Shown piece after piece: positions 35,313 to 45,504 of a DNA stretch of 64,000 bases. Location of the stretch: the NCBI GenBank assembly GCA_902596605.1, contig CACJUU010000011.1:1-64000 (forward strand). Direction: 5' to 3'. The notes under the pieces were generated by a model. It ran no database searches and had not been told where the DNA came from. It worked only from the letters and a program-made list of their open reading frames with translations. The stretch is from an uncultured Alphaproteobacteria bacterium (lineage in GTDB: Bacteria > Pseudomonadota > Alphaproteobacteria > Rhodobacterales > Rhodobacteraceae). Within the stretch, counting starts at the first letter, position 1; every line of letters starts with the position of its first letter. A program made the position numbers and the translations under genes.

Positions 35313-36749
35313 TTATTTTCTTTTATAAAGATCTTCATATCTAATGATATCATCTTCACCTAAATAACTTCCAATTTGAATTTCAATCAAAATGATATCA
35401 GACTCACCAGGGTTCTCAAGTCGGTGTCGGGCACCTTGCGGTACATACACAGAATAACCAGAGCGCAGTACCTTGAGATCATCTTCGACTGTTACTTTAG
35501 CTGAACCGCTTACCACAACCCAGTGTTCTGATCGATGTTTGTGGCTCTGCAAACTAAGAGAAGCATTAGGCTTCACACAGATGCGCTTCACCTGAAATTG
35601 GTCTCCTATTACCAGACTTTCAAACCATCCCCATGGTCTATAATCTTTTGGATAAATCTCAGACTGCATTATGTTCTTTGACTTTAGCATTTCCACCGCT
35701 AACTTAACGTCCTGAACACGAGTTTTATCTGCAACTAGGACAGCGTCAGGCATTGCCACAGCAATTATACCATCTAGGCCAATACCTACCATCTGCTGTT
35801 CTATGCTTTCAGAGCGCAGCAAAGTATTTACGCACTCGATAGCATGCGTTGTTTCGGTAGTCACATTTCCCGATTTGTCTTTTTCACTTTCCAGCCAAAT
35901 TGCATCCCAATCTCCGAGATCAGACCAAGCTGATCCATATGGAACGCAAACTAAATTGTCTATTTTCTCCATAATTGCATGATCAATACTTATGGCTTCC
36001 AGACTTGACCATGGATTTTTCGCTAGACGTAGAAAACCTAAATCGCTCACGGCATTTTCAATCGCTTCACTAACTAGTCTTAAAGTAATTGCATTGTACT
36101 TAGCATATGCATCAATCATGTCTACTGCCTTGAATAGAAAAATACCCGAATTCCAAAGAACATTACCTTTTGCCAGCAGTTGCTTAGCATTCGAGAAACT
36201 TGGCTTTTCCAAAAAGTTTACTACTTCTGAGGTGCCATAGTCGTCAATAGAAGATCCCATGATTTCTATATAACCGTATCCTGTTTCAGGTCGCGTTGGC
36301 TCAATTCCAAAGGTTACAATTTGGCCAGCTCTAACTTGTGTTACGCCGGCTTTAACTGCCTCATGAAATTTTATTGTATCTTCAATGACGTGGTCTGATG
36401 GAGCTACCAATAAAATTGCCTCTTTGTTTTTCGAGTATGCAAAGATTGTCGCTGCAAGTATTGCCGCTGCAGTATTTTTTGCTTCGGGTTCGAGCAAGAT
36501 TGGTCCAGGATTAATACCTACCTCTTGCAATTGTTCCGTAATAATAAATCTATAGTCTTCGCTAGTCACTGAGATTTGCTCAGAAAATGTCACTAAACTT
36601 GATGATTTGAGCCTTTCAGCACTTAGTTGAAACAGTGATTTGGGTCCAATCAACTGCGAAAACTGTTTAGGATATGTTTTTCGAGACAACGGCCAGAGGC
36701 GCGTTCCTGATCCTCCTGCTAACAATACGGGGTCTATAGAGTCAATCAA
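35313..36749 (-). CDS. manC: Mannose-1-phosphate guanylyltransferase / mannose-6-phosphate isomerase
   Basis: Bifunctional enzyme of 478 residues making GDP-mannose. The N-terminal GT-A domain has PVLLAGGSGTRLWPLSRKTYP with the nucleotide-binding GGxGTRLWPLSR motif and KPKQF-like sequence; the C-terminal type II isomerase cupin has RPWGWFESL, SLQSHKHRSEHWVVVSG and YVPQGARHRLENP. Predicted to supply GDP-mannose or GDP-fucose precursors to the polysaccharide locus. It lies at the far end of the - strand locus, after a 1-kb gap that contains a decayed gene. Confidence 0.95.
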   Translation of the reverse strand: MIDSIDPVLLAGGSGTRLWPLSRKTYPKQFSQLIGPKSLFQLSAERLKSSSLVTFSEQISVTSEDYRFIITEQLQEVGINPGPILLEPEAKNTAAAILAATIFAYSKNKEAILLVAPSDHVIEDTIKFHEAVKAGVTQVRAGQIVTFGIEPTRPETGYGYIEIMGSSIDDYGTSEVVNFLEKPSFSNAKQLLAKGNVLWNSGIFLFKAVDMIDAYAKYNAITLRLVSEAIENAVSDLGFLRLAKNPWSSLEAISIDHAIMEKIDNLVCVPYGSAWSDLGDWDAIWLESEKDKSGNVTTETTHAIECVNTLLRSESIEQQMVGIGLDGIIAVAMPDAVLVADKTRVQDVKLAVEMLKSKNIMQSEIYPKDYRPWGWFESLVIGDQFQVKRICVKPNASLSLQSHKHRSEHWVVVSGSAKVTVEDDLKVLRSGYSVYVPQGARHRLENPGESDIILIEIQIGSYLGEDDIIRYEDLYKRK

Positions 36750-36989
36750 TTTACCTACTCCTAATACTACACTAAATCTATTGATATAAATCTTGTAAGG
36801 CGTTTAAAATTAATAAACAAATCGTCATCAATCAATAAGTTAATTAACTATCTTAAGTAATATAAACATAACAAAACAAAAAAAGTAAAGCATCGAGTAA
36901 TTACTTCGATTCATTTAATAAATGACTTTTTAGAGAAGTCAAAAATGCCGCTAAAGACAATTTAACTTAAGCGTTTGTCCTGTAATATA

Positions 36990-37680
36990 ATCAGTGGGCA
37001 AATACCAAATATTTATCGACACAAAATTTCCTGTTACGCTTAATCATATGACTGAAAAAGACGGTTACCCTCAACCAACTGGACTCTACTTCGCGATGTT
37101 ATTGAGATTACACTACCAAATTCGAGATGAAGTATTGGACTTCCTGTTGTCGGCATTTCTGCGGAAAGGTTTGTAACAATAAATCGAGTCAAGTGAATAT
37201 ATCAGGTCAAAGTTTTTGCCAAATGGTATTGTATTTACTCCATCTCGAAATTGCTGTAGTTTTTTTAGGTCAATATAAAGTTGAAAAAATCTAATCCGAA
37301 TATTTCACCATAGCGTCTTTTTGCATTCAATTTAATCTTAGCCATGTGCAAAACCTACCTCCAATATCATTTTTGAAGCAACATTACCAACAACGCTATC
37401 TATCAATCTAAACAGACTGACCTTCTGGTACACAAAATGGCTTCCAGCATCCTTATTGACCCAGAAGTTGTCAACTTTCTTAAAATTCCTGCTCCTTTTT
37501 CTCATCTTTCCTTATTTTTCACTTCCCCAATGTTGAGTACCCATGTAACCATTGAATTTCTAAAATTGCAATTCTCCACTACTTTACTTATTTGGCTCTC
37601 TAAATTAAAAAATATCAATATGAGCAATTCAACAGCAATTGACGGTCAAGCATGTCAGATTGCGCTTTCCAGCCTCTGAT
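36990..37680 (-). pseudogene. Decayed SAM-dependent methyltransferase
   Basis: The 1-kb gap 36750-37756 has no intact gene. On the - strand a degraded reading appears: FWVNKDAGSHFVYQKVSLFR and then KMILEVGFAHG (SAM-binding motif I) from about 37480 down to 37350. After stops and a frame change it gives AKRRYGEIFGLDFFNF, then GVNTIPFGKNFDLIYSLDSI (a motif IV-like segment) near 37240-37190. These pieces are in the correct order for a class I methyltransferase but are split by stops and shifts. Track ORFs 36994-37176 and 37437-37679 (+) are shadows. It was probably a sugar methyltransferase of the polysaccharide locus. Confidence 0.55.
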
Positions 37681-37756
37681 TTTTGACGTAATTGAATTAA
37701 ATTCTTAATCCGACTACATGTTTTTAATTACTTAATTTTTTTATTATTCCTTTTTA

Positions 37757-38530
37757 CTATTTAGATAAATTAGCTCGCAATACCTCATGAAGACGAGCAC
37801 CGATACAAAACATACCCAAGTATTTGCCTGAGTATTCAAAGACTACGAAATCACACCTTAAACGTTCCATCAAATCTCTAAAATGGTAATTATCTTGAAT
37901 GTCATCAAATATCACCAGAGCATTTTGGGATAAACATGGTTCCACTAGCTTCCATACTAACTCTCGACCAACAACCGTTTTATTGCTATCGTAATGTAGA
38001 AAATCAACCGACTCCACTTTAGACAAAATTTTTGGTAACGAAACTCGATCTTCACCTAAATATAGGTTCCAATTTTTCTTTAGTTTATCATCTACTATCA
38101 AGCCTACGACTTTATCGCTTCCTTTTATATTTGGATATGGCAAATCACTCGAAAACAGCGTACCTCTAGAGTTTGCACTTATTGCTGTCAAAATTGATGA
38201 GGAGCTCCAACCTGAAGCAACACCAGTTTCAATTGCAATATCTGGTTTAATCTTGCGAACTATAAAATATATTAATGGAAGGGCCCCTGCGCCTCCTTGC
38301 CGTACATCGCTTCGTAAAATTTTCTCTCTCCCTGTGCGTTCCAATGATAGCGAAAATTTCTTAGCTTCACTCCACAGCGCTTTATCGATTTCTTCACAAA
38401 AACCATCTATCTTCACGGCCCGCTGCTCAGCCCAACGCTCGGATGTAAATTTGCGATAGTATCTAAATAATCGCTTCAAACGGTCCTTTAGCATTTGAGG
38501 TAATAATTTTTTCAAGCTACTGGAAAACAC
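37757..38530 (-). CDS. Class I SAM-dependent methyltransferase
   Basis: The 257 residues contain the SAM-binding motif AIETGVASGWSSSSILTAI (about residues 99-117) and the downstream LHYDSNKTVVGRELVW and ALVIFDDIQDNYHFRDL, the pattern of Methyltransf_24-type enzymes. The N-terminus is basic and amphipathic (LKKLLPQMLKDRLKRLFRYY), possibly membrane-associated. As part of the polysaccharide locus it probably O-methylates a sugar residue. It is separated from the putative polymerase by ~160 bp. Confidence 0.8.
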   Translation of the reverse strand: MFSSSLKKLLPQMLKDRLKRLFRYYRKFTSERWAEQRAVKIDGFCEEIDKALWSEAKKFSLSLERTGREKILRSDVRQGGAGALPLIYFIVRKIKPDIAIETGVASGWSSSSILTAISANSRGTLFSSDLPYPNIKGSDKVVGLIVDDKLKKNWNLYLGEDRVSLPKILSKVESVDFLHYDSNKTVVGRELVWKLVEPCLSQNALVIFDDIQDNYHFRDLMERLRCDFVVFEYSGKYLGMFCIGARLHEVLRANLSK

Positions 38531-38693
38531 ATGAAAACCTTTTAGATCAACTCAACATTTCTTTATTCAAACTTTATTAATTAAATAACTTCTTCATTTT
38601 TTTTTAGCTTATAGTTTATAAATGTAAGCCCAAACTATATTAAGAAGGAAAAATATGATCATAATTTTATTAGCATTTTAAAAAAAATTTCCA

Positions 38694-39710
38694 CTAGATT
38701 CGCATCAAAACCCTGTCTGCAACTCTTATCGCCACAAAATTAGACTTTTTATTTTCTTTAATAGCTAATAATAGCCACAAAGCAATCCAAGCTACTGAGA
38801 CGTACCGCGTAGAAGAGCCCACGTTATAAACCGATAGTGGGATACAGTACATTCCAAGAATGATGAACAAAAAAAATGCGTCTTTAAATATAAATTTGTT
38901 AACAACCTTAATTAAAAGAAATATTTTTGCTATTCCTAGCGGAAAAAAAACTAGAAAATAACTCTCAAATGGGAAGAAAACAAATATTGTTGTGTAAGCT
39001 CCGATTAGAAAAAAATTTAAAGCCTCAAAGCTTAATATTTTGTCGGGCGTTGTAACCCAATCGCGGTGAGTACTAGCATCTGTAGCAAATGATAATTCGA
39101 TGATTTTAAAAATTGGACCACTTAGTTCGTAGAAATCCAAGATTATTACTATCGACAAGGTCATGCCTAAAACCAGCATTAATTTTCCACGCATATTAAT
39201 TTTTGATATTAAAAGAAATACGTTTTCTTTGCGTAATAATACAAAAAGAGCGCTAAAAGAGAAATTTCTAATATTTTTACTTTCTAAAATTAGTATGAAA
39301 AGAAAAATAGAGAGAAATTCCTTACTCTCAAAATAGAAGTATTGTAGACATATCGGATTAAATATACTTAAGCTAATAGCGATATTTGTATAAGTTACTT
39401 TTAGCTTTCTAATATACCTAATTATTATGAAGCTAAAGAGTAAAAAGCCAAGTAGCCAACTCGGCAACACTACAAGTTTTAAGTAAGTGTAACAGAGGAT
39501 AGTTAAATTTTCTGTTTGTATCTTTGGGATGCTTCCTTGAAACAAAATTGTGTCCATAATATTAAATTCTACTTTTCCTCTATACTGGCGGTAATCTCCT
39601 AATGTGGTTAGTGTTAGTAAAGAACTCGATAATAGAAAACACATGCATGCATTGTAGAGCATAAAGAAAAATGTAATGGCGCGTCGATTTTGGCTTTTTA
39701 AATTAGTCAA
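38694..39710 (-). CDS. Polytopic membrane protein, putative polysaccharide polymerase
   Basis: The 338-residue protein is highly hydrophobic with roughly nine or ten predicted membrane segments (for example FFFMLYNACMCFLLSSSLL and LVVLPSWLLGFLLFSFIII) and a polar loop around DATSTHRDWVT-like sequence (ATDASTHRDWVTTP). It has no recognised enzymatic motif. Topology and position among glycosyltransferases suggest Wzy-type polymerase or another glycan membrane factor. The start is TTG, overlapping the upstream glycosyltransferase stop as TTGA. Confidence 0.6.
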   Translation of the reverse strand: MTNLKSQNRRAITFFFMLYNACMCFLLSSSLLTLTTLGDYRQYRGKVEFNIMDTILFQGSIPKIQTENLTILCYTYLKLVVLPSWLLGFLLFSFIIIRYIRKLKVTYTNIAISLSIFNPICLQYFYFESKEFLSIFLFILILESKNIRNFSFSALFVLLRKENVFLLISKINMRGKLMLVLGMTLSIVIILDFYELSGPIFKIIELSFATDASTHRDWVTTPDKILSFEALNFFLIGAYTTIFVFFPFESYFLVFFPLGIAKIFLLIKVVNKFIFKDAFFLFIILGMYCIPLSVYNVGSSTRYVSVAWIALWLLLAIKENKKSNFVAIRVADRVLMRI

Positions 39711-40804
39711 GCTTTTATGGCTTTCATATACTCGGCTACTACTATCTGTTCATCGAATAAGTAAGCTTTTTTTCTTGACGCACTGCTCATTCGTTGAAGA
39801 GTTTCCAGGCTAAGATTAGATGTCAATATCATTTTTTTACATAAATCTTCAAAGTCTTGTTCTTTGCATAAAAAACCATTACGTGAGTGATCAATAACGT
39901 CTCTACAACCAGGCCGATCAGTAGTTATAATTAAGCAGCCATGAACTAAAGCTTCTATCAAAACCTTGGGAACACCCTCATTATAATAGCTTGGCAGCAC
40001 TACGCAATGTGCCGTTCTATAATACGCTGATGTATCTTCAACAAAACCACTCATACAGACTGAGTCTAACGCCATTACCTCCTCTATCTCATTGGTACTT
40101 AACCCAGGGATAGGCATCTGTAATTTGCCCACAACATAAAATTTTAAATGCGATTGGTCCTTTAATTTTAAAGCCGCCTTGAGATATTCAGAAATCCCTT
40201 TTTTTTTAAGTAACCTACCGATAAACAGAAAAATAAATGGCTCACGATCATTAAATTGTTTCGGGTTATACTCAAATTTTTTAATATCAATGCCCGAACC
40301 TGGTAAAACGGAAGTCGTTTGGCGGCAAATTATTTTATATTTTTTATAGGTATCTTGATCGCTTTCGTTTTGGAAAAATACTTTAAAAGCTTTCGAAAAT
40401 GATAATTTCAACAATGGTCTTAATATTTCAAATATTATTTTGTTTGAATCAAATGTATCGCCGAGTCCAGTTACATTAGGTATGAACTTAAATCTTACAA
40501 AATGTCGCGTCAGTCCAACGTATAAATTTAGTTTTATCGTGAAAGTAAAACAAACGTCAGGCCTGTATATAATAATGGCGAGGGCAACTTGCAAAAAAGT
40601 CAGAAATTCCCTAAATGGGTTCCACGAATTAGCTCTGATCACAAGTGGAAGATGCTGCGCACCCATAACGGCTAATTTTTTAGCATAAACATCGCGAGGA
40701 CAAATGACATAAACATTGTAGCCAGATGATAATAACTGCTGAATTAGTAGCTGTCGAAAGTTGTAGATAGCAAATCCTGAATTTGCGACAAGAAAAATTC
40801 TCAT
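39707..40804 (-). CDS. Glycosyltransferase family 4 protein
   Basis: GT-B glycosyltransferase of 365 residues from the Met at 40804 (MRIFLVANSGFAIYNFRQ), which forms an ATGA overlap with the upstream stop; the track start at 40852 adds unrelated residues. The donor-binding EX7E-type region reads PSYYNEGVPKVLIEALVHG, and FIGRLLKKKGISEYL precedes it. It resembles N,N'-diacetylbacillosaminyl-diphospho transferase-like (PglA) enzymes. It transfers a nucleotide sugar onto a lipid-linked glycan at the inner membrane. Confidence 0.88.
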   Translation of the reverse strand: MRIFLVANSGFAIYNFRQLLIQQLLSSGYNVYVICPRDVYAKKLAVMGAQHLPLVIRANSWNPFREFLTFLQVALAIIIYRPDVCFTFTIKLNLYVGLTRHFVRFKFIPNVTGLGDTFDSNKIIFEILRPLLKLSFSKAFKVFFQNESDQDTYKKYKIICRQTTSVLPGSGIDIKKFEYNPKQFNDREPFIFLFIGRLLKKKGISEYLKAALKLKDQSHLKFYVVGKLQMPIPGLSTNEIEEVMALDSVCMSGFVEDTSAYYRTAHCVVLPSYYNEGVPKVLIEALVHGCLIITTDRPGCRDVIDHSRNGFLCKEQDFEDLCKKMILTSNLSLETLQRMSSASRKKAYLFDEQIVVAEYMKAIKA

Positions 40805-41925
40805 AAATTCTGCTTCATACTCTCTAATATCCCAATTATTTCCTGTGCACAATTATTCCAGCAAAACTTCTCACTCATTTTTTTTGCTGAAGTCGCTAAC
40901 TTAAAATGGATGTTATCATCGCAGAAAATACGCTGCATTGCATCGCATATATCTTCAACAGAATCGGGATCGATTAAAATTGATGCTTCTTCAGCAATTT
41001 CGCGAGTGGCAGTCCTGTCTGAGGTAATGATAGGTAAAGAATGATACATAGCGTCTACAATAGGAATACCGAAACCTTCATATAGAGACGGAAAAACTAA
41101 ACAATGTGCATTAACGTATAAGAACTTCATGTCGCGATCATCAACGGACTCTGCTAAGACTACGTTGCCAGATATATTTATTTTATGACAAAGAGATGCA
41201 AGTCGATTTACACCACTTCCGATAATCACCAGACGGAGATTATCGGTATCTCGTTCTCGTGTTAATAACATCTTGAACGATTTTATTAAATTCCTCAAAT
41301 TTTTGTGAGGGCGATCTTCAGAAACACATAGAAAGAAACGTTGGTCTTTGAGTTTTATGAAATCTGAAGATTTTTCTTCATAGTATGGAACAGCATAAAA
41401 TTTTGATGGACCCTCGTAAACAACCGTTACATTAATAGAACTTTTAAATCTTTTCTCAACTTCAGCTTTCGTGAAATTTGATACTGCTATAACTCTATTT
41501 GCGCTTAGCAGACTTTTCCTAATTAATATCGTTAGAAATAAAGACTTCCATCGTCCAATCAAATTCGGGTAGTTAAGATATTTTAAATCATGAATTGTTG
41601 CAATAGTACTGATCCTCGGTCCAATTAGTGGAGAGTATGAGGACAGGCTATAAAAAATATCATAATTGCTGAATTTTACATAGTTTACTAAAAAATATAA
41701 TTCCTTTCTTATTGATAAAAGTGGACAATCTAGATATACAAAGTTTATTTTCGAATTGATGAAATCTGATCCATACCTTTTTTGAAAATCAGAAACATTA
41801 TGAAGAACAGTAAAATCAATATCACTGTTATTTACTGAAAGCTCTTTGATTATTGAGTAGCAATATGTTGTTAGGCCTGAGTAATTATCTGACCACCCTA
41901 GTGCATCAATCAGAACTTTATTCAA
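40801..41925 (-). CDS. Glycosyltransferase family 4 protein
   Basis: GT-B enzyme of 374 residues. Donor-site motif PSLYEGFGIPIVDAMYHSLP, with SEDRPHKNLRNLIKSF earlier, as in mannosyltransferases of the WbaZ/MtfB type. The start is TTG at 41925 and overlaps the end of the preceding glycosyltransferase by 8 nt. A mannosyl or rhamnosyl donor is plausible, and manC at the end of the locus would make GDP-mannose for it; specificity is not provable here. Confidence 0.88.
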   Translation of the reverse strand: MNKVLIDALGWSDNYSGLTTYCYSIIKELSVNNSDIDFTVLHNVSDFQKRYGSDFINSKINFVYLDCPLLSIRKELYFLVNYVKFSNYDIFYSLSSYSPLIGPRISTIATIHDLKYLNYPNLIGRWKSLFLTILIRKSLLSANRVIAVSNFTKAEVEKRFKSSINVTVVYEGPSKFYAVPYYEEKSSDFIKLKDQRFFLCVSEDRPHKNLRNLIKSFKMLLTRERDTDNLRLVIIGSGVNRLASLCHKINISGNVVLAESVDDRDMKFLYVNAHCLVFPSLYEGFGIPIVDAMYHSLPIITSDRTATREIAEEASILIDPDSVEDICDAMQRIFCDDNIHFKLATSAKKMSEKFCWNNCAQEIIGILESMKQNL

Positions 41926-43033
41926 TAAGCACCTTTTCGTACATTTTTAAAAGTTTTTCACGATGCAAACTAGGACTATGCACGTTCAGGTCATACGTAG
42001 GTTTTATGTCGTGAGCCATAAGTTCCTTCATTTTAAAAAATATCTCTTTCGAAGTATTTTCTCTCACTACAAATTGAGGGTTGCTTTGGACAAATTCATC
42101 GACACAGTTCGGCAAAAGAACTTTTTTTTTGTAATAGAGGGCTTCCAGGGCAACCCTACTAACACCCTCTAACTTAGATGGTTGTAAAACTAAAGATGAC
42201 CTACGTATGAATGCTAAAACCACCTCTCGACTTTGTTCACCAAGAAAAATAATTCCATCGGAAGCTTCCATATATCCTTTTGATTGTAAATCATACATGT
42301 CTCTTCCAATTAAAACCAAGTCAACAGTGGGGTCTATTTGTCTATATAATTTAAATGCTTCTAAAACCTCAAATATAGATTTTCGTTCTATCAACTGTCC
42401 AACAAATAACATAAATTGATTTAAATTTTCGCCTAATAATTCATCAACAACAGCGTCGTGTAGTGGTAAATTTTCTTTATGAGAAAATTCGATTACATTT
42501 GGTATTTCTACAATCTTGCTGTCATCTACGCTTGCTCTTTTTAATTGTTTCGAAATATTTGTGGAAATACTTAAATAAGAATTAACACCAAATGATCTCG
42601 AGAACACGCTATCGTTTTCGGCATTTGTTCTAATGTCCATTATTATTTTTATATTTAAGATCTTCCTCAAAAAATAACATAATACAAATATTGGAGGATA
42701 ATAGTATCTTGTAAATTGAACGATATTTATCCTGTAGTAAATCGCTAGTATTGGTATAACTAGAACTATAATGGAGTACGCGCAAAGAAAGCTGAAAACC
42801 GAGTATAAAAATAATTTATTTTCCAAGCTATCTCGCCTTGGGATTATTCTAAAAATCGTTACGGACTCTTCTTCTTCAATTAATTTGTGTTTTCTGTGAT
42901 ATTCTGTTACCACTACTATTCTGTTAAACATTTGAATTTTTTTTAAGTTATCAACTAAGAGTGGGAAATATTGACCACCACCACCACCATATGGAGCATA
43001 AATTGGACACAGAATAAGTATATTTCTAAGCAT
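41918..43033 (-). CDS. Glycosyltransferase family 4 protein
   Basis: GT-B enzyme of 371 residues. The N-terminus has ILCPIYAPYGGGGGQYFPLL, a glycine-rich acceptor loop, and the C-terminal donor motif is PSKLEGVSRVALEALYYKKK. FVGQLIERKSIFEVLEAF is the usual first motif of the second domain. It includes a hydrophobic stretch (LFLYSVFSFLCAYSIIVLVI, ~70-90) that may anchor it to the membrane. It overlaps the upstream gene by 8 nt. Confidence 0.87.
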   Translation of the reverse strand: MLRNILILCPIYAPYGGGGGQYFPLLVDNLKKIQMFNRIVVVTEYHRKHKLIEEEESVTIFRIIPRRDSLENKLFLYSVFSFLCAYSIIVLVIPILAIYYRINIVQFTRYYYPPIFVLCYFLRKILNIKIIMDIRTNAENDSVFSRSFGVNSYLSISTNISKQLKRASVDDSKIVEIPNVIEFSHKENLPLHDAVVDELLGENLNQFMLFVGQLIERKSIFEVLEAFKLYRQIDPTVDLVLIGRDMYDLQSKGYMEASDGIIFLGEQSREVVLAFIRRSSLVLQPSKLEGVSRVALEALYYKKKVLLPNCVDEFVQSNPQFVVRENTSKEIFFKMKELMAHDIKPTYDLNVHSPSLHREKLLKMYEKVLIE

Positions 43034-44411
43034 TAGTTTTTCTTTTTATATTGCTCTTACATAGGTTAATAATAGCGTCTCCAAGGTGTCGGTGGGCGTC
43101 CTGCGAAAATGCGTTTCGCTCAAATGAGAAGGAATTCTGATATATAGATTTAGCTAATTTCTCATCGAAGATGCGATTTCTTTCAAATCCTGTCTCTATT
43201 GACTTTATAACACCTTTCAACGTATCAATACCAATACGATAAGGATAGTCATGGAATGCGTCGAATGCACCGTGTCCAAAAGTGAAACATGGAATATTTT
43301 CTAGAAGACATTCCATCCATATGGATGAGCTTATTGTTAATACCGCTAGAGAATTTCGAGCTAAAACTAAACTGTCTTCTCCTGATCTCGCAAAAATTAA
43401 ATTTGAGATTTGAGTTAGCTCTTTTATGAATACATTACTATAGGTATGCTCGACCCTGGGATGTAGTTTTACGACGAGTTTGATAGAGGGGGGAAGATTG
43501 AAACAAACTATTCGTAAAAGCTCAGTTTCATCAATATTATGGTATCCTCGAACCATGGTTTGTGCTTCCTCAGGTTGGTGTATTGTGTAGAAAATATAGG
43601 TTTCCGAGGACAACTCTTTTGCCGAGAGTCCCATCTTATTGAGTTTTCGGAAGCGTTCATAAATTTTTCTATAACCTACTAGTCTAAAACTTAATAATCT
43701 CTGCATTCGTGATTTAAAGTAGCGTATTACGTTTGAATGCAACATGAGTGTTATTTTCGAAGCAACAATGTCTTTTCTATTTTGAACCTTTCTTAAGTAC
43801 TTATTTTTATTTCTTTCATTAAGTAAACTATTCCTTAAATCGTCAATCTCTGTTACTGGCTTATCCGATTTATTTAACTCAAGATAGGGAAAACCAAGTT
43901 CATTGCTACAAAACATAAACTGCCTTAAAGGTAGTAAACTCGGGTGATAATAAAAGCTTCTGGCCAAATTCTTAGATACATAGTGTATGATCCGACGATC
44001 AAGTTCAGAAGCAAGTGGCTGGATTACGTAGTCATATTCTAATTCCGAATAAATTTTTTCCATCTCATTAAATTTTATAACGCACTGATTGCGTAATTCA
44101 TTTTTTGAATAATATTCAAATTTATTTTGAACCCACTCAACATGAACAAACCGGTCAAGAGTTTCATTAATGTCAAACTTATCACATATGGTAAGCCAAT
44201 GCTTTGCTCGTTCAATATTAGATAAATGAGATTTATTGATTTCTCCTGAAAGTACTTCACATTCATAACCTGATTTTTTTATTCTTTTCTTGATATATTT
44301 TTTATTACTTATGAAACATACGTTAACACTTTTTGCAGTTAAGTAATCAGCTAATCGCAAATAAAATATCATGTGACGCGTTGTATGTAATTGAGTAATA
44401 GCGACTTTCAT
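43026..44411 (-). CDS. Capsule polysaccharide synthesis-like GT-B protein
   Basis: The 461-residue protein opens MKVAITQLHTTRHMIFYLRL and has in its second half VKLHPRVEHTYSNVFIKEL and LAVLTISSSIWMECLLENIP, as in Capsule_synth (KpsS/LipB-like) proteins and related GT-B folds. These often transfer Kdo or other nonulosonic acids. No EX7E motif of family 4 is present. Because the locus makes CMP-pseudaminic acid, it is one of two candidates for the pseudaminyl transferase. Family placement is tentative. Confidence 0.65.
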   Translation of the reverse strand: MKVAITQLHTTRHMIFYLRLADYLTAKSVNVCFISNKKYIKKRIKKSGYECEVLSGEINKSHLSNIERAKHWLTICDKFDINETLDRFVHVEWVQNKFEYYSKNELRNQCVIKFNEMEKIYSELEYDYVIQPLASELDRRIIHYVSKNLARSFYYHPSLLPLRQFMFCSNELGFPYLELNKSDKPVTEIDDLRNSLLNERNKNKYLRKVQNRKDIVASKITLMLHSNVIRYFKSRMQRLLSFRLVGYRKIYERFRKLNKMGLSAKELSSETYIFYTIHQPEEAQTMVRGYHNIDETELLRIVCFNLPPSIKLVVKLHPRVEHTYSNVFIKELTQISNLIFARSGEDSLVLARNSLAVLTISSSIWMECLLENIPCFTFGHGAFDAFHDYPYRIGIDTLKGVIKSIETGFERNRIFDEKLAKSIYQNSFSFERNAFSQDAHRHLGDAIINLCKSNIKRKTNA

Positions 44412-44412
44412 C

Positions 44413-45504
44413 TTATCTATTTTTTTTCAAAATTAGTTCATGAATTAGCGGATGCCTTTCCAACTTTTCTAAAGTAACACTACGAACTATTTCTCCACTT
44501 AACTTGCGTTGCCATTTCACTATTTCGGTTATTTTTACATTAAGTTTATCTAAGCAACAAACGAAGCAATTTTCGCCTGGAATGAGAAAGTCTACTTCTT
44601 CTACATGATGAGTAGAGCATACAACTGGTATCCCATTTAGCAGAGCCTCAATCATAGAATTTGATGCGCCTTCGTACTCAGAAAAATGAAGAGAAAGATC
44701 ATACTGCTGGAAAGCTATCTCGTGATAAGGTATAAAACCATGTAAATTTATATTAATTTTAATATTATTCGTCTTTTTAAATTCATTTATTGTCTGCCTT
44801 AATGTGTCGTATTCTGAGCCCATACCATAGATATCGACTTTGATTAAATTATGGATATGCGTCTCCATCAACTTTTTTATGGTTTCGAGTATCCGCTTTT
44901 GGGGTTCTAACCGAGAAACAATCACAAAGCTTAGTTCATCTTGAGATATATCTTTAGAAATTAGTGGCCCATGCTCGTAATAGTTTCGAACTAAACGGCT
45001 GTTTGTGTAGCCTCGTTTAGCTATCAACTGATGATTTTTTTCTGAATTGGTTGTGATCAAATCTGACTGGGCCAAATATGTCCACCTAGCAAATTTTATT
45101 AAGAAACTCTCTTTTTTTTTACTAATACTATTACGCTCACACACCGTTAATCGGATCTTATAACGCCTTGCCATTATTATTTTAGTTATCGCCGCTAGGA
45201 ATGAATATATTGGCCCAAATGAAACAAATTCCAACTTATCTACAGAAAAACTATATAGAATTTTACGTATTTTCACTATACTGTGAACAATAGATATCGG
45301 CTTAGATATATTAGGTTTTTCGGTTAGATTATATACTGCGAATTCTTTTATATTAAATGAAGGATTAATTTCTCCCCCTAATATTAAAATTTTAGGAGCA
45401 TTTTTTTTATGAAGTTCTTGCGCAAGCTGCACGAAGTTTTTTTCTGCTCCTCCTACGTTACTTAAAGAATAAAACATAACTATCAGTTTATTTTTATTAT
45501 TCAT
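44413..45504 (-). CDS. Glycosyltransferase family 4 protein
   Basis: GT-B enzyme of 363 residues. N-terminal MFYSLSNVGGAEKNFVQLAQ (GGAEK motif) and C-terminal LHFSEYEGASNSMIEALLNG are diagnostic of family 4. FVIVSRLEPQKRILETIKKL marks the start of the donor domain. It resembles N-acetylgalactosaminyl transferases such as PglH/PglJ-type enzymes. It begins 8 nt inside the upstream gene's end. Confidence 0.88.
   Translation of the reverse strand: MNNKNKLIVMFYSLSNVGGAEKNFVQLAQELHKKNAPKILILGGEINPSFNIKEFAVYNLTEKPNISKPISIVHSIVKIRKILYSFSVDKLEFVSFGPIYSFLAAITKIIMARRYKIRLTVCERNSISKKKESFLIKFARWTYLAQSDLITTNSEKNHQLIAKRGYTNSRLVRNYYEHGPLISKDISQDELSFVIVSRLEPQKRILETIKKLMETHIHNLIKVDIYGMGSEYDTLRQTINEFKKTNNIKININLHGFIPYHEIAFQQYDLSLHFSEYEGASNSMIEALLNGIPVVCSTHHVEEVDFLIPGENCFVCCLDKLNVKITEIVKWQRKLSGEIVRSVTLEKLERHPLIHELILKKNR

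Noticed and set aside
36994-37176. 60-residue + strand ORF as a small gene
   Set aside because: It has no ribosome-binding site or family, and the opposite strand carries an ordered methyltransferase remnant that explains the coding-like pattern.
37437-37679. 80-residue + strand ORF as a gene
   Set aside because: Same reason: it is antisense to the N-terminal part of the decayed methyltransferase and has no start signal.
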